Part shown: positions 34,280-43,899 of the stretch, piece after piece
Position numbering within the stretch: the first letter of the stretch is position 1
Layout: every line of letters begins with the position of its first letter
From: an uncultured Clostridia bacterium
Lineage (GTDB): Bacteria; Bacillota; Clostridia; Oscillospirales; CAG-272
Assembly (NCBI GenBank): GCA_946407735.1
Contig: CAMJPL010000006.1
Span: 38,701 to 102,700, forward strand
Length of the DNA stretch: 64,000 nt
Direction of reading: 5' to 3'
Notes under the pieces: generated by a model
The model's input: the letters and a program-made list of their open reading frames with translations, nothing else
Databases searched by the model: none
What the model was told of the DNA's origin: nothing
Position numbers and translations under genes: made by a program

Positions 34280-35323
34280 ATGCTTTACGCCTATATACTA
34301 GCCGGAGCCGACGCCGGCGCCGGAGGGGGAATATACTCATACGAGGTAAAGGACGGCGGCAGGCTCGAGCCGGCGTCGTACATCGCGCTGCCCTGCCCGA
34401 TGTACGCCGTCATATCGGACGGCGGTATATACGTCGTCTGCCGTCACGCCGTCGGCGGGACCGATCGCTTCGGCCGCGCCGCCGACTCGGCGGTGACGAG
34501 AGTGCCGCTCGGGCCGGGAGGGAGCTTCGGCGAGCCGTCGCCGTTTTGGCCGACTGAGGGCGTCACCGGCTGCCATGTCGATTACATGGATACGGCGGAC
34601 GGGAAGATCCTTTTCACCGCCAATTACAGCTCGGCGCTGATCTCAAGGCTCGCGCCGGAGAAGGACGGCTACGTCTGCACAGCCGCCGTGATACACGGCG
34701 CGCCTGACGGGACTCACGGGCGCTTCGATAGCCGCGCATATCTGCATCAGTCGCTCGTCTGCGACGGCTGCGTCTTCGCCGTCGATCTCGGCCGCGATGA
34801 GGTGGACGTCTACGATCCCGATCTGGATTTCGTCTCGTCCTGTTCTCTCGCGAAGGGGACCGGACCGAGGCATATCATATTCCGCGGAGAGGACGGCTGG
34901 ACGGTGAACGAGCTGACATCGACCGTCTGCCGCTTCAAGTGGGACAGAATAGCCCGAAGGCTTACGTACATCGAAACCTATGATCTTCTGCCGGACGGCT
35001 CGTCCGATGAATACCGTCTCGCCTGCGCCGGAGCGGCGATCCGGATCAGCGGCGATACCCTTTACGCCTGCGTGAGGCTTGACAACAGCGTCACCGCCTT
35101 CGACATCATGCCGGACGGGGCGCTCGCGAAAAAGCAGTATATAAAGTGCGGAGGCGACTGGCCGAGGGATATAAACCTCACGCCGGACGGAAAGTACCTT
35201 TACAGCGCGAACGAGCGCGAGGGGAGCGTAACTGTCTTCTCGGCCGGGGACGGCGGGCTTTCCTTCATCGGCGACACCGCCCGCCTGCCGCTGCCGAACA
35301 ACATCCTCTTCGCGGAAAACTGA
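34280..35323 (+). CDS. Lactonase-family beta-propeller protein (6-phosphogluconolactonase-like)
   Basis: The 347-residue protein matches the seven-bladed propeller lactonase family (YbhE/Pgl type). Telling phrases are GCHVDYM, HQSLVCDGCVFAVDLGRDEVDVYD, KGTGPRHIIF, and DWPRDINLTPDGKYLYSANEREGSVTVF near the C terminus. Family members hydrolyse 6-phosphogluconolactone or related sugar lactones. I start at ATG 34280, which follows GGAGGG by seven bases; an earlier ATG at 34265 has no ribosome site. It is monocistronic and cytoplasmic. Confidence 0.83.
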   Translation: MLYAYILAGADAGAGGGIYSYEVKDGGRLEPASYIALPCPMYAVISDGGIYVVCRHAVGGTDRFGRAADSAVTRVPLGPGGSFGEPSPFWPTEGVTGCHVDYMDTADGKILFTANYSSALISRLAPEKDGYVCTAAVIHGAPDGTHGRFDSRAYLHQSLVCDGCVFAVDLGRDEVDVYDPDLDFVSSCSLAKGTGPRHIIFRGEDGWTVNELTSTVCRFKWDRIARRLTYIETYDLLPDGSSDEYRLACAGAAIRISGDTLYACVRLDNSVTAFDIMPDGALAKKQYIKCGGDWPRDINLTPDGKYLYSANEREGSVTVFSAGDGGLSFIGDTARLPLPNNILFAEN

Positions 35324-35410
35324 CGGGCAGAGCCTTCTGCTGTGTCAAATTGAACAAATCGGCCGCCCGGCTCGAGCCGAAATTCGTCTCGCGCGGAAAT
35401 TGAGAATTTA

Positions 35411-35439
35411 TTGCAAAACGAATGCCGATGTGATATAAT
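35411..35439 (+). promoter_or_regulatory. Promoter of TauE/SafE-type gene
   Basis: TTGCAA (35411-35416), 17 bp, TATAAT (35434-35439). Confidence 0.78.
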
Positions 35440-35486
35440 AATAAAAATTTTTATCCGCCCTCAGTATCCGCAAAGAGGCTTTACCG

Positions 35487-36242
35487 ATGGTCCAATTCCT
35501 GATATACCTGCTTATCGGCTTTCTGGCCCAGATGATAGACGGCACAATGGGCATGGCTTACGGCGTGTCCTGCCGCACCTTCCTCCGCACCGCCGCCGGA
35601 GTGCCCGGCGCGACCGCTTCCGCCGTCGTACACGTATCGGAGGTGCCGACCACGCTCGCGTCGGGGCTCTCCCATCTCAGGATGAAGAACGTGAATCTGA
35701 GCCTGCTATGGAAGCTCATGATCCCCGGCGTCATCGGCGGCGTCGTCGGCGCGTATATCCTGCAGAACGCCGGCGACCGCTTCGAGCCGTTCATCGACGG
35801 ATATCTCATAATCATGGGGATCGTCATCATAGCGAAGGCCTTCTCGAAGAAGGAAAAGACTCCCCGCGAGCCGGGCGCCTACGTCTATCCGCTGGGTCTG
35901 GCCGGAGGCTTCTTCGACGCCGCCGGAGGCGGCGGATGGGGCCCCATCGTCACCAGCACGATGGTCGCCACCGGCCACGACGTCAAGCGCACCATCGGCA
36001 CCGTCAACACCGCCGAGTTCGTCGTCACCCTCGCCGAGACCATCGCCTTCATCCCGACGCTGATAAGCGACTTCCGCCAGTATGTGCTCATCGTCCTCGG
36101 GCTAATCATCGGCGGCGTCATCGCCGCTCCCGTCGCCGCGTGGGCGTGCAAAAAGCTGCCGGTAAAGGCGCTGCTCGTCATCGTCGGCACCCTGATAGCC
36201 GGGCTGAATATCTGGAACCTTATAAAATGGTTCATTGGGTAA
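35487..36242 (+). CDS. TauE/SafE-family sulfite exporter-like membrane protein
   Basis: The 251-residue protein has about seven hydrophobic segments and the two family repeats. The first contains QMIDGTMGMAYG and the second GGFFDAAGGGGWGPI; these paired Gly/Asp-rich motifs are typical of TauE/SafE. The family moves sulfur-containing anions or organic acids, but the substrate is not predictable here. No sulfur-metabolism gene is adjacent. Confidence 0.88.
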   Translation: MVQFLIYLLIGFLAQMIDGTMGMAYGVSCRTFLRTAAGVPGATASAVVHVSEVPTTLASGLSHLRMKNVNLSLLWKLMIPGVIGGVVGAYILQNAGDRFEPFIDGYLIIMGIVIIAKAFSKKEKTPREPGAYVYPLGLAGGFFDAAGGGGWGPIVTSTMVATGHDVKRTIGTVNTAEFVVTLAETIAFIPTLISDFRQYVLIVLGLIIGGVIAAPVAAWACKKLPVKALLVIVGTLIAGLNIWNLIKWFIG

Positions 36243-36283
36243 GCGCCGGCATACAAAATTAACAAATAGTTTTCCTCACCCCC

Positions 36284-36312
36284 TGTACAAAACCCCGCGA
36301 TTGTGATATAAT
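36284..36312 (+). promoter_or_regulatory. Promoter of gene 36368 (TGTACA type)
   Basis: TGTACA (36284-36289), 17 bp, TATAAT (36307-36312). It shares the CCCTGTACAA and GTGATATAATA strings with the hpf promoter. Confidence 0.7.
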
Positions 36313-36367
36313 ACACCTGTAAGATCGGAAAACAGGCATTATACGTTTTTATCGGAGGAAAATCATC

Positions 36368-36712
36368 ATGGATAAGCTGAGAGAGATCAAAAATTATATA
36401 ATTCCCGAGAAAAAGCCCGCCGAGTCCAAGCTTGACAAGGCGCTCAAGATAGTTCTGTTCATCGGCGCCTGCGCCGGGATCTGCGCGCTCGCCTACCTCG
36501 CCTACCGCAAGTTCAACGAGTATATGCGCAATCTCTGCGAGGCCAACTGCGAGGATTATCTCGATGAGCTCGCCGTCGAGGAGGACGCCGAGGGCGATAT
36601 CGACGACGCCTTCGAGGATGATGAGGACCGCTCCGACCGCGATATAGAGGTCGAGGTCGCCGACGAATCCGACTTCGCCGAGGGAACGGCCGAGTCTCCG
36701 GCCGCCGAATGA
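36368..36712 (+). CDS. Single-pass membrane protein with acidic tail
   Basis: The 114-residue protein has a basic N terminus (LREIKNYIIPEKKPAESK), one membrane segment near residues 27-46 (IVLFIGACAGICALAYLAYR) and an acidic tail of about 60 residues rich in Asp and Glu. A CGGAGGAA site is well placed before the ATG. The family is not recognised. Its promoter matches that of hpf, so it may be expressed under the same conditions. Confidence 0.7.
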   Translation: MDKLREIKNYIIPEKKPAESKLDKALKIVLFIGACAGICALAYLAYRKFNEYMRNLCEANCEDYLDELAVEEDAEGDIDDAFEDDEDRSDRDIEVEVADESDFAEGTAESPAAE

Positions 36713-36736
36713 TCGGCAAATTATTCAAAAACGTCG

Positions 36737-36762
36737 CTCCGCGCTTTTGCGCGGAGTTTTTT
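36737..36762 (+). terminator. Terminator after gene 36368
   Basis: Hairpin CTCCGCGC/GCGCGGAG (36737-36756) followed by six T. Confidence 0.9.
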
Positions 36763-36774
36763 ATCGCCCGCGTC

Positions 36775-36803
36775 TTGCATTATTTGCCGCCGGGTGATAT
36801 AAT
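36775..36803 (+). promoter_or_regulatory. Promoter of DUF4091 gene
   Basis: TTGCAT (36775-36780), 17 bp, TATAAT (36798-36803). Confidence 0.78.
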
Positions 36804-36841
36804 ATTATCCGTAAGCCAAGTACCGCATGGAGGATGATATC

Positions 36842-38569
36842 ATGAACATATGCTTTGCCGCCGCCGACAGGATCTTCAAGCCGGTCTCTGACATGAACCC
36901 CGAATTCGCGGGCGGATACGTAAAGGACGCCGGGAGCGAGAGCACGACGACGCTCTTCGCCGTACGGAATTCGACGGCGGCGTTTCAGCTGCTGATACGC
37001 GCGGACGAGGATTATATCCTCACCGTCGACGACAAACCCTATTTCTCGCAGCACGGGCAGAAGCCGCAGCTCCGCCTCGGCGCCGTATGCGATCTCCCGG
37101 TGAAGATGAACATCGTCGACATGAATATCGCCGAGGACGGCAGATGCTACGGCGACGCGCTCCTGTCATCGCCGTCGGTCGAGATCGCCGCCGGTCAGAC
37201 GCGGAGCGTTTACGTCGAGATCGAAGCGAAAAAGGACGCCGCCCCCGGCATCCATGATTTCTCGGTCGGGCTTTATCTGCACCGCATGCTCGAGCCGGAG
37301 ACGAAGATCGGCGCTCTTGAAGGCTCGATCGAGGTGTCGCCGTACATCCTGCACGACGTAAGGGAGAACAAATTCCATCTCGACCTGTGGCAGCATCCGT
37401 CGAACCTCGCCCGCAAGGCCGAGACGCCGCTCTGGAGCGACGCTCATTTCGCCGTCATCGACAGATATCTGAAATCGCTCGGCGAGCTCGGGCAGAAGGC
37501 GGTCACCATCGTCGCCTCCGATGCGCCGTGGAGCGGTCAGGGCTGCGGCGGCTCCGACTCGCAGGCGAATATGTACGAATACGGCATCATATCGGCGAAG
37601 AAGAAGGCCGACGGGAGACTTGAGTGCGACTATACCGCCATGCAGCGGTATATCGACATCGCGGCGAAATACGGCATCGACCGCGAGATCTCGGTCTACG
37701 GCCTCTGCAACGTCTGGAGCCAGGCGGAGAACGGCTTCGTGAAGCCGGCGGAGGATTATCCTGACGGGCTGAGGATAAGATATCTCGACGAGAAGGACGG
37801 CTGCTACAAATATATGGACTGCGCTGCCGACATCGAGGGCTATATCGTAGGTCTCGAGCAGTACTTCGTCCGCACAGGCCAGATCGACCGCGTCCGCCTC
37901 GCCGCCGACGAGCCGGGAGATATCGAGCTTTACCGCCGGATACTCACCCGTCTGCATGAGATCGCTCCCGCCTTCAAATTCAAGGCCGCCATCAACCATT
38001 CGGAGTTCATCGGCGAGTTCGGCGAGGAGGTTTACGATTTCGCGCCGTTCATCTCGGGCATGACGAAGGAGTACAAGGCGCTGAAGGGCTATCAGGCGAC
38101 GATGCCGGGCAAACGCTTCCTTTATTATATATGCTGCGGACCGCAGTTCCCGAACAACTTCATCACCAGCCCGCTCGTCGAGTCTGACTATATGCCGGTG
38201 CTCGCGTCGGCCGCCGGCTTCGACGGCATGCTCCGCTGGAGCTACAACATCTGGCCGGATCATCCGCGCGAGGACTCGAGGTACAGCTTCTGGCGCACCG
38301 GCGACACCCATATCGTCTATCCGCAGCCGGACGGCAGCCCGCTCCTGACGCTGAGATGGAAGGAGTTCAGACGCGGCATCGAGCTGTACGAGATGCTCGA
38401 GGAGCTAAAGGCGAAGGATCCCGCCGCCGCCGGCGAGGCTTACGCCATGGTCATGAAGACGACCGACATCGAAGCCGTCGGAAGGGCCGAGAAGCCGGAG
38501 GACATGTACGAGAGCGACATAAACGCGTATATTAATATGGAAAGGTTCATCGCGGGAAAGCTGATCTGA
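36842..38569 (+). CDS. DUF4091 / glycoside hydrolase 123-like protein
   Basis: The 575-residue protein has an N-terminal beta-sandwich (about residues 1-170) and a TIM-barrel-like C-terminal part ending in a DUF4091 region. Telling segments are RVRLAADEPGD near residue 355, with adjacent acidic residues that could be catalytic, and GFDGMLRWSYNIWPDHP. GH123 enzymes are beta-N-acetylgalactosaminidases; the DUF4091 set is less characterised. No signal peptide is visible, so it would act on imported sugars. I use the ATG at 36842 because GGAGG lies eight bases upstream. Confidence 0.75.
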   Translation: MNICFAAADRIFKPVSDMNPEFAGGYVKDAGSESTTTLFAVRNSTAAFQLLIRADEDYILTVDDKPYFSQHGQKPQLRLGAVCDLPVKMNIVDMNIAEDGRCYGDALLSSPSVEIAAGQTRSVYVEIEAKKDAAPGIHDFSVGLYLHRMLEPETKIGALEGSIEVSPYILHDVRENKFHLDLWQHPSNLARKAETPLWSDAHFAVIDRYLKSLGELGQKAVTIVASDAPWSGQGCGGSDSQANMYEYGIISAKKKADGRLECDYTAMQRYIDIAAKYGIDREISVYGLCNVWSQAENGFVKPAEDYPDGLRIRYLDEKDGCYKYMDCAADIEGYIVGLEQYFVRTGQIDRVRLAADEPGDIELYRRILTRLHEIAPAFKFKAAINHSEFIGEFGEEVYDFAPFISGMTKEYKALKGYQATMPGKRFLYYICCGPQFPNNFITSPLVESDYMPVLASAAGFDGMLRWSYNIWPDHPREDSRYSFWRTGDTHIVYPQPDGSPLLTLRWKEFRRGIELYEMLEELKAKDPAAAGEAYAMVMKTTDIEAVGRAEKPEDMYESDINAYINMERFIAGKLI

Positions 38570-38587
38570 CATCATGACCCGCCTGTG

Positions 38588-38611
38588 GGAGCGCCGAAAG
38601 GCGCTCCTTTT
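38588..38611 (+). terminator. Terminator of DUF4091 gene
   Basis: Hairpin GGAGCGCC/GGCGCTCC with GAAA loop (38588-38607) and T-run. Confidence 0.88.
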
Positions 38612-38675
38612 ATATATGCGGCTGACCTGCAAATAATAACTTTTTGTAAATTATCACCTTTCTCGCTATATCTTA

Positions 38676-38704
38676 TTGACTATTTTCTTCGTTTGTAGTA
38701 TAAT
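38676..38704 (+). promoter_or_regulatory. Main promoter of the ribosomal protein operon
   Basis: TTGACT (38676-38681), 17 bp, TATAAT (38699-38704). Confidence 0.85.
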
Positions 38705-38710
38705 AGTAAG

Positions 38711-39113
38711 GCTGTTTTTCCGCTCATTTTTCGAGTTTTGGCGGGAAGGCAGGTCTCAGCCGGACTTCGGCTGACGGCGAAACGCGATGAAGCGGAAGGT
38801 TGCGCTCTTTCCCGGGAGCGGGAATTTCCGCCGAGTATGTCCGCCGCAAAGGCGGGCGGCAGGTCAGGCATATTTAAATTCGGCGCGGCCGCGAGCGGCT
38901 TGCGCGATTTTAAGAGGCGGTCGGGAAACGCCCGGCTCGGTTGTAAAACGGATACAGCGGAAACGCGGTCTCGCGGCGATGCTAGTCAAAGCCGTACGCG
39001 CGACTGCCCGGGTCCGGATTGAGTCCTTTTGAATATGCCTATCTCCTCCGCGGCTCTTTTATCGCCGGAATCGCTATCATACAATATTTCACCACGGAGG
39101 AACAAGGAATCCC
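38711..39113 (+). promoter_or_regulatory. Long structured leader of the S10-spc-alpha operon
   Basis: About 400 bases separate the predicted transcription start from rpsJ. They hold no credible gene and are rich in GC stems, for example CAGCCG/CGGCTG (near 38757-38773). S10-operon leaders in other bacteria mediate autogenous control by L4. Here no known leader family could be recognised by eye. Confidence 0.5.
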
Positions 39114-39425
39114 ATGGCAGTCAAGGAAAAACTCAGGATACGCCTCAAGAGCTACGATCACACCCTCATCGACGCGGCGGCGACCAAGATCGTCGACACG
39201 GCCAAGAGAAACGGCGCCGCCGTTTCCGGCCCCATCCCGCTGCCGACCGAGCGCGAGATCGTCACCGTGCTCCGCGCCGTCTTCAAGTACAAGGACAGCC
39301 GCGAGCAGTTCGAGACCCGTACCCACAAGCGGCTCATCGACGTAATCAAGCCCTCGCAGAAATGCGTTGAAGCTCTGATGGGCCTTGAGCTTCCCGCCGG
39401 CGTCGAAATCGAAATCAAGCTCTGA
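39114..39425 (+). CDS. rpsJ: 30S ribosomal protein S10
   Basis: The 103-residue protein has typical S10 text ([29 protein letters not shown]). It is a 30S head protein that also acts in antitermination as NusE. It is the first gene of the operon; tufA, fusA or rpsG are not upstream here. A long gap with a palindromic repeat separates it from rplC. Confidence 0.98.
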   Translation: MAVKEKLRIRLKSYDHTLIDAAATKIVDTAKRNGAAVSGPIPLPTEREIVTVLRAVFKYKDSREQFETRTHKRLIDVIKPSQKCVEALMGLELPAGVEIEIKL

Positions 39426-39610
39426 TCGAAGCCTGATATCTCCGGTCCGTTACACCGGAGCCGAGGCGAAAGCGTCTCTCACGGCGCCGCGCGCCTCATA
39501 TGCGATTTCATAGCCTGAGAAGTTCACAAGGCAAAATTCCGCCGCGTCAGTTTAAGCGCGACATTAGGAACAGGCTTCGCTGACCCTCGATTCAATGATT
39601 CAAAGTACAA

Positions 39611-39689
39611 AAAGTCTTTGGAAAACAGGATGGGGGTCCGGGGGAAGGGAGAAAACCTTTCTTCAGAAAGGTTTTCTCCCTTCCCCCGG
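39611..39689 (+). repeat. Tagged palindromic repeat, copy E (inside ribosomal operon)
   Basis: AAAGTCTTTGGA tag at 39611, GATGGGGGTCCGGGGG tract, then a perfect 25-bp inverted repeat (39638-39662 and 39665-39689) with TC centre. It lies in the 39426-39796 gap between rpsJ and rplC, so it is transcribed. The rest of the gap shows no gene. No T-run follows. Confidence 0.88.
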
Positions 39690-39796
39690 AAACAGGAAAA
39701 GCACTCGTTCCGCAGAGAAATGCGGCGGCGTTTTATGTCATGTCGGGCGGCTGAGCCGTTCGACCAATAACCTAAAACAGGAGGATATATCATCCA

Positions 39797-40429
39797 ATGA
39801 AAAAGGGAATCATCGGCAAGAAGCTCGGAATGACCCAGATCTTTGACGAGAACGGAAACGTCATTCCGGTAACCCTTATCGAAGCGGGACCCTGCACGGT
39901 CACGCAGAAGAAGACCACTGAAAAAGACGGCTATGAAGCCATCCAGCTCGGATTCGGCGACATAGACGAGAAGAAGCTCTCCAAGCCGGCCGCCGGTCAC
40001 TTCAAGAAAAGCGGCGTGGCTCCGAAGCGCTATCTGAAGGAGTTCAGGCTCGAGGACTGCTCCGGTTATAATGTAGGCGATACCGTCGCCAGCGACATCT
40101 TTGCCGCCGGCGAGCTGGTCGACGTTACCGGCACCTCCAAGGGTCACGGATACACCGGCTCCATCAAGCGCTGGAACCACCACGTTCTCAGAATGACCCA
40201 CGGCACAGGCCCGGTCCACCGCGAAGTCGGTTCGATGAACGCCAACTCCAGCCCGTCCCGCGTCTTCAAGAACAAGAAGATGGCCGGACAGTGGGGCGAC
40301 GAGCAGGTCACTGTTCAGAACCTGAAGATCGCCAAGATCGACGCTGAGAAGAATATCATCGCGATACGCGGGGCCGTCCCGGGAGCGGAAAACGGCATCG
40401 TTTATCTGCGCAACGCCATCAAAGGCTGA
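39797..40429 (+). CDS. rplC: 50S ribosomal protein L3
   Basis: The 210-residue protein begins MKKGIIGKKLGMTQIFDENG and contains the conserved central loop GTGPVHREVGS, close to the peptidyl transferase centre. AGGAGG precedes the ATG. Length is normal. Usual neighbour rplD follows after 21 bases. Confidence 0.98.
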   Translation: MKKGIIGKKLGMTQIFDENGNVIPVTLIEAGPCTVTQKKTTEKDGYEAIQLGFGDIDEKKLSKPAAGHFKKSGVAPKRYLKEFRLEDCSGYNVGDTVASDIFAAGELVDVTGTSKGHGYTGSIKRWNHHVLRMTHGTGPVHREVGSMNANSSPSRVFKNKKMAGQWGDEQVTVQNLKIAKIDAEKNIIAIRGAVPGAENGIVYLRNAIKG

Positions 40430-40450
40430 ACCGGCTAAGGAGGACAACAA

Positions 40451-41074
40451 ATGCCTAATTTCAAGGTAGTCGATATGACCGGCAAGGAAGTCGGTAATAT
40501 CGAGCTTTCCGACGCGGTATTCGGCGCTGAGGTCAACGCCGACGTTCTTCACGCCGCGGTAAAAGCTTACCTGTCCAATCAGAGACAGGGCACACAGTCG
40601 GCGCTCACCCGCGCCGAGGTCTCGGGCGGCGGCAAGAAGCCGTGGAGACAGAAGGGCACCGGCCGCGCCCGTCAGGGCTCGACCCGTTCGCCGCAATGGA
40701 CACACGGCGGCGTGGCGTTCTCCCCGAAGCCGCGCACCTATAAGATCTGCCTCAACAAGAAGGTGCGCCGCATCGCGATCGTCTCGGCTCTGTCCGACAA
40801 GGCCAAGACCGACGATATCATCGTGATCGACGCCATCAGCGCCACCGAGTACAAGACCAAGACCATGGCGGCCATGCTCAAGGCCGTCGGCGCCAAGAAG
40901 AAGGCGCTCGTCGCCATCGACGGTGTCGACGACAAGGTCATCAGAAGCATGTCGAATATACCGGGCGTTAAGACCATCCAGGCCGACGCGCTCAATACAT
41001 ACGATATTCTCAACGCCGACACTCTCATCATCGCGAAGGACGCGGCGAAGAAGATCGAGGAGGTATATGCATAA
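40451..41074 (+). CDS. rplD: 50S ribosomal protein L4
   Basis: The 207-residue protein has the long exit-tunnel loop with KKPWRQKGTGRARQGSTRSP. In many bacteria L4 also represses this operon by binding its leader, which is worth noting given the 400-base leader here. A GGAGG site precedes the ATG. Confidence 0.98.
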   Translation: MPNFKVVDMTGKEVGNIELSDAVFGAEVNADVLHAAVKAYLSNQRQGTQSALTRAEVSGGGKKPWRQKGTGRARQGSTRSPQWTHGGVAFSPKPRTYKICLNKKVRRIAIVSALSDKAKTDDIIVIDAISATEYKTKTMAAMLKAVGAKKKALVAIDGVDDKVIRSMSNIPGVKTIQADALNTYDILNADTLIIAKDAAKKIEEVYA

Positions 41075-41075
41075 A

Positions 41076-41369
41076 ATGAAGGACTTTCATGATATACTGA
41101 TCGCCCCGGTCATCACCGAGAAATCCAATGAACTGATCGCGGGTAAGACATATACCTTCAAGGTAGCCGACGGCGCCACCAAGCCGGAGATCGCCGACGC
41201 GGTCGAGAAGGCTTTCAAGGTCAAGGTCGAGTCGGTAAACACCGTTTCCATGGTGAAGAAGCCGAGAAGAGTCGGCGCTCACTCCGGATATAAGTCCGCG
41301 TGGAAAAAGGCTTATGTGAAACTGACTCCCGATTCCAAGCCCATCGAGTTCTTCGAGGGCATGAACTGA
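41076..41369 (+). CDS. rplW: 50S ribosomal protein L23
   Basis: The 97-residue protein starts MKDFHDILIAPVITEKSNEL and lies at the tunnel exit, the docking site for SRP and trigger factor. Two starts are possible: ATG 41076 (twelve bases after GGAGG) or ATG 41067 (three bases after it, overlapping rplD by eight). I prefer 41076 because it fits the usual L23 start. Confidence 0.95.
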   Translation: MKDFHDILIAPVITEKSNELIAGKTYTFKVADGATKPEIADAVEKAFKVKVESVNTVSMVKKPRRVGAHSGYKSAWKKAYVKLTPDSKPIEFFEGMN

Positions 41370-41388
41370 TCCGGAGGAGTGATTTCAA

Positions 41389-42219
41389 ATGGCTACGATC
41401 AAATATAAACCCACAACTCCCGCGAGACGCGACATGTCCGTCCCGTCCTTCGAGGAGATCACGAAGAAGACGCCCGAGCGCAGCCTCATTCATCATCTGA
41501 AGAAGCACGCCGGACGCAACAGCTACGGCAAGATCACCGTCCGTCATAAGGGCGGCGGCAACAAGCGCAACTACCGCATCGTCTCCTTCCGCCGCGCCGA
41601 CGCCGCTCCGGCCAAGGTCATCGGCATCGAGTACGATCCCAACCGCACCGCCTACATCGCCCTGCTGCAGGACGACGCCGGAGTGAAGAGCTACATCATC
41701 GCTCCCGAAGGCCTTAAGGTCGGCGATACCGTTTACAGCGGCGCCGAGGCCGATATCAAGCCCGGCAACACCCTGCCGATAGCCAATATCCCGGTCGGTA
41801 CCGTTATCTACAACATCGAGCTTTATCCCGGCAAGGGCGCCCAGCTCGTAAGAAGCGCCGGCACCGGAGCCCAGCTCATCGCCAAGGAGGAAAAGCTCGC
41901 TCAGGTGAGACTTCCCTCGGGCGAGGTGAGATACATCCGTCTCGACTGCACCGCCTGCATCGGCATGGTCGGCAACAGCGACCATGAGACCGTGAAGGTC
42001 GGCAAGGCTGGTAAGACCCGTCACAAGGGCATCCGCCCGCATGTCCGCGGCTCGGTCATGAACCCGAACGATCATCCGCACGGCGGCGGCGAGGGCAAGT
42101 CGCCCATCGGTATGCCTTCTCCCGTCACTCCGTGGGGCAAGCCCACTCACGGCTATAAGACGCGCAACAAGAAGGCCCGCACCGAGAAGATGATCATCAA
42201 GCACAGGAACGGGAAATAA
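41389..42219 (+). CDS. rplB: 50S ribosomal protein L2
   Basis: The 276-residue protein carries the L2 hallmarks [19 protein letters not shown] and [18 protein letters not shown]. It is needed for subunit joining and peptidyl transfer. Length and neighbours are normal. Confidence 0.98.
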   Translation: MATIKYKPTTPARRDMSVPSFEEITKKTPERSLIHHLKKHAGRNSYGKITVRHKGGGNKRNYRIVSFRRADAAPAKVIGIEYDPNRTAYIALLQDDAGVKSYIIAPEGLKVGDTVYSGAEADIKPGNTLPIANIPVGTVIYNIELYPGKGAQLVRSAGTGAQLIAKEEKLAQVRLPSGEVRYIRLDCTACIGMVGNSDHETVKVGKAGKTRHKGIRPHVRGSVMNPNDHPHGGGEGKSPIGMPSPVTPWGKPTHGYKTRNKKARTEKMIIKHRNGK

Positions 42220-42233
42220 GGAGGAGCCGTTAA

Positions 42234-42515
42234 ATGAGCAGAAGCCTCAAGAAGGGGCCGTTCGTCGAAGCGAAGCTCTACAACCGCATCGACGCAATGA
42301 ACTCCAAGAACGAGAAAAATGTTATAAAAACCTGGTCGAGGGCTTCCACCATCTTCCCGGAATTCGTCGGCCACACTATCGCCGTTTACGACGGCCGCAA
42401 GCACATCCCGGTGTACATCACCGAGGATATGATCGGCCACAAACTCGGCGAATTTGCTCCGACGCGTACCTTTAAGGGTCACAGCGGCTCGAAGACCTCC
42501 AACGACGGCAAGTAA
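42234..42515 (+). CDS. rpsS: 30S ribosomal protein S19
   Basis: The 93-residue protein starts [19 protein letters not shown] and includes [19 protein letters not shown]. It sits in the 30S head with S13. A GGAGG site is present. Confidence 0.98.
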   Translation: MSRSLKKGPFVEAKLYNRIDAMNSKNEKNVIKTWSRASTIFPEFVGHTIAVYDGRKHIPVYITEDMIGHKLGEFAPTRTFKGHSGSKTSNDGK

Positions 42516-42535
42516 GATAAGGAGGACTTGAAGCA

Positions 42536-42871
42536 ATGGAAGCAAAGGCCAGTTTAAAATTCGCGCGCATCTCGCCGCGCAAGGTAAAGATCGTGCTCGA
42601 TCTGATCCGCGATAAGGACACCGCCGTAGCCAGAGCTATTCTCAGGAATACGCCGAAGGCCGCGTCGGAATATCTCATCAAGCTGCTTGACTCGGCCGTA
42701 GCCAACGCCGAGAACAACTTCGGGATGGACAGAAACCGCCTCGTCGTGAAGGAGTGCTTCGTCACCCCCGGCCCGACGCTGAAGAGATTCAGAGCCAGAG
42801 CCAAGGGATCGGGCGCCCGCATCATGAAGCGCACGAGCCATGTGTTCATCACCGTCGCAGACAAGGAATAA
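42536..42871 (+). CDS. rplV: 50S ribosomal protein L22
   Basis: The 111-residue protein starts MEAKASLKFARISPRKVKIV and contains the tunnel hairpin region ending RASHVFITV-like (RTSHVFITV). Length is normal. GGAGG lies upstream. Confidence 0.97.
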   Translation: MEAKASLKFARISPRKVKIVLDLIRDKDTAVARAILRNTPKAASEYLIKLLDSAVANAENNFGMDRNRLVVKECFVTPGPTLKRFRARAKGSGARIMKRTSHVFITVADKE

Positions 42872-42889
42872 CGGAGGAAAGAGCACCTC

Positions 42890-43882
42890 ATGGGTCAAAA
42901 AGTAAATCCGCGCGGCTTCCGCGTGGGAGTTATAAAGGACTGGGATTCGAGATGGTTCGTTGAGGACGAGCAGTTCGGCGATACCCTCGTAAACGACTAC
43001 ACTCTCAGGAAAATGCTTAAGACGCGCCTGTATGAAGCCGGCGTGCCGAAGATAGAGATCGAGCGCGACGCCGCGCGCGTCCGCGTGTTCATCCACTGCG
43101 CCAAGCCCGGCCTGATCATAGGCAAGGGCGGCACCGAAATAGACAAGCTCAAAGCCGACATCGAGAAGGTCGTCGGCAAGCCGGTATCGGTTAACGTCGT
43201 TGAGATCAAGAACCCCGATATGGACGCGCAGCTGGTTGCCGAATCCATCGCATCCCAGCTCGAGCGCCGCATCGCGTTCCGCCGCGCCATGAAGCAGGCC
43301 ATCGCCCGCACCATGAAGAGCGGAGCCAAGGGTATCAAGACCGCCTGCGGCGGACGCCTCAACGGCGCCGAAATCGCCCGTACCGAGCATTATCATGAAG
43401 GCACCATCCCGCTGCAGACCCTCCGCGCCGACATCGACTACGGCCAGGCGGAAGCCAATACCACCTACGGCAAGGTCGGCGTAAAGGTATGGATCTATAA
43501 AGGCGAAGTCCTCGACGGCAGCAAGACCGGATCGAGAGCCGCTCAGGAGAACGGCAGCCGCAACGACAGACGCCGCGGCGACAGACGCGACGACCGCAGA
43601 GGCGGCCGCTCCGGCGACAGAAGAGGCGACAGACGCGACGGACAGCGCTCCGGCGAGCGCACCGGAGACCGCGGACCGAGAACCGGTGAGCGTTCCGGCG
43701 ACAGACGCGACGGACAGCGTTCCGGCGACAGACGCGGAAACGGACGCGGCCCGAGAGCCGCCGAGGCTCCGAAGTCCACGGCTTTCTCCGCCTCGAGAAC
43801 CGGATCTCGCAAGCCCGCCGCTCAGGCGGTGGCCGAGGCTCCGGCGCAGACCGCTCCGGCGGCCGAGACCGTTACCGAGTAA
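42890..43882 (+). CDS. rpsC: 30S ribosomal protein S3 with long Arg/Gly/Asp-rich C-terminal tail
   Basis: Residues of about 1-210 are a normal S3, with a KH domain ([15 protein letters not shown]) and conserved [21 protein letters not shown]3 normally stops near 215-230 residues. Here another 115-120 residues follow, first as imperfect repeats of [17 protein letters not shown] and GERTGDRG, then as an Ala/Pro/Thr/Glu-rich end. The tail is in frame, has a proper stop and is followed at once by rplP, so it is not a fusion artefact. It is likely disordered and may contact mRNA at the 30S entry site. Confidence 0.95.
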   Translation: MGQKVNPRGFRVGVIKDWDSRWFVEDEQFGDTLVNDYTLRKMLKTRLYEAGVPKIEIERDAARVRVFIHCAKPGLIIGKGGTEIDKLKADIEKVVGKPVSVNVVEIKNPDMDAQLVAESIASQLERRIAFRRAMKQAIARTMKSGAKGIKTACGGRLNGAEIARTEHYHEGTIPLQTLRADIDYGQAEANTTYGKVGVKVWIYKGEVLDGSKTGSRAAQENGSRNDRRRGDRRDDRRGGRSGDRRGDRRDGQRSGERTGDRGPRTGERSGDRRDGQRSGDRRGNGRGPRAAEAPKSTAFSASRTGSRKPAAQAVAEAPAQTAPAAETVTE

Positions 43883-43899
43883 GATAGGAGGACTGAAAA

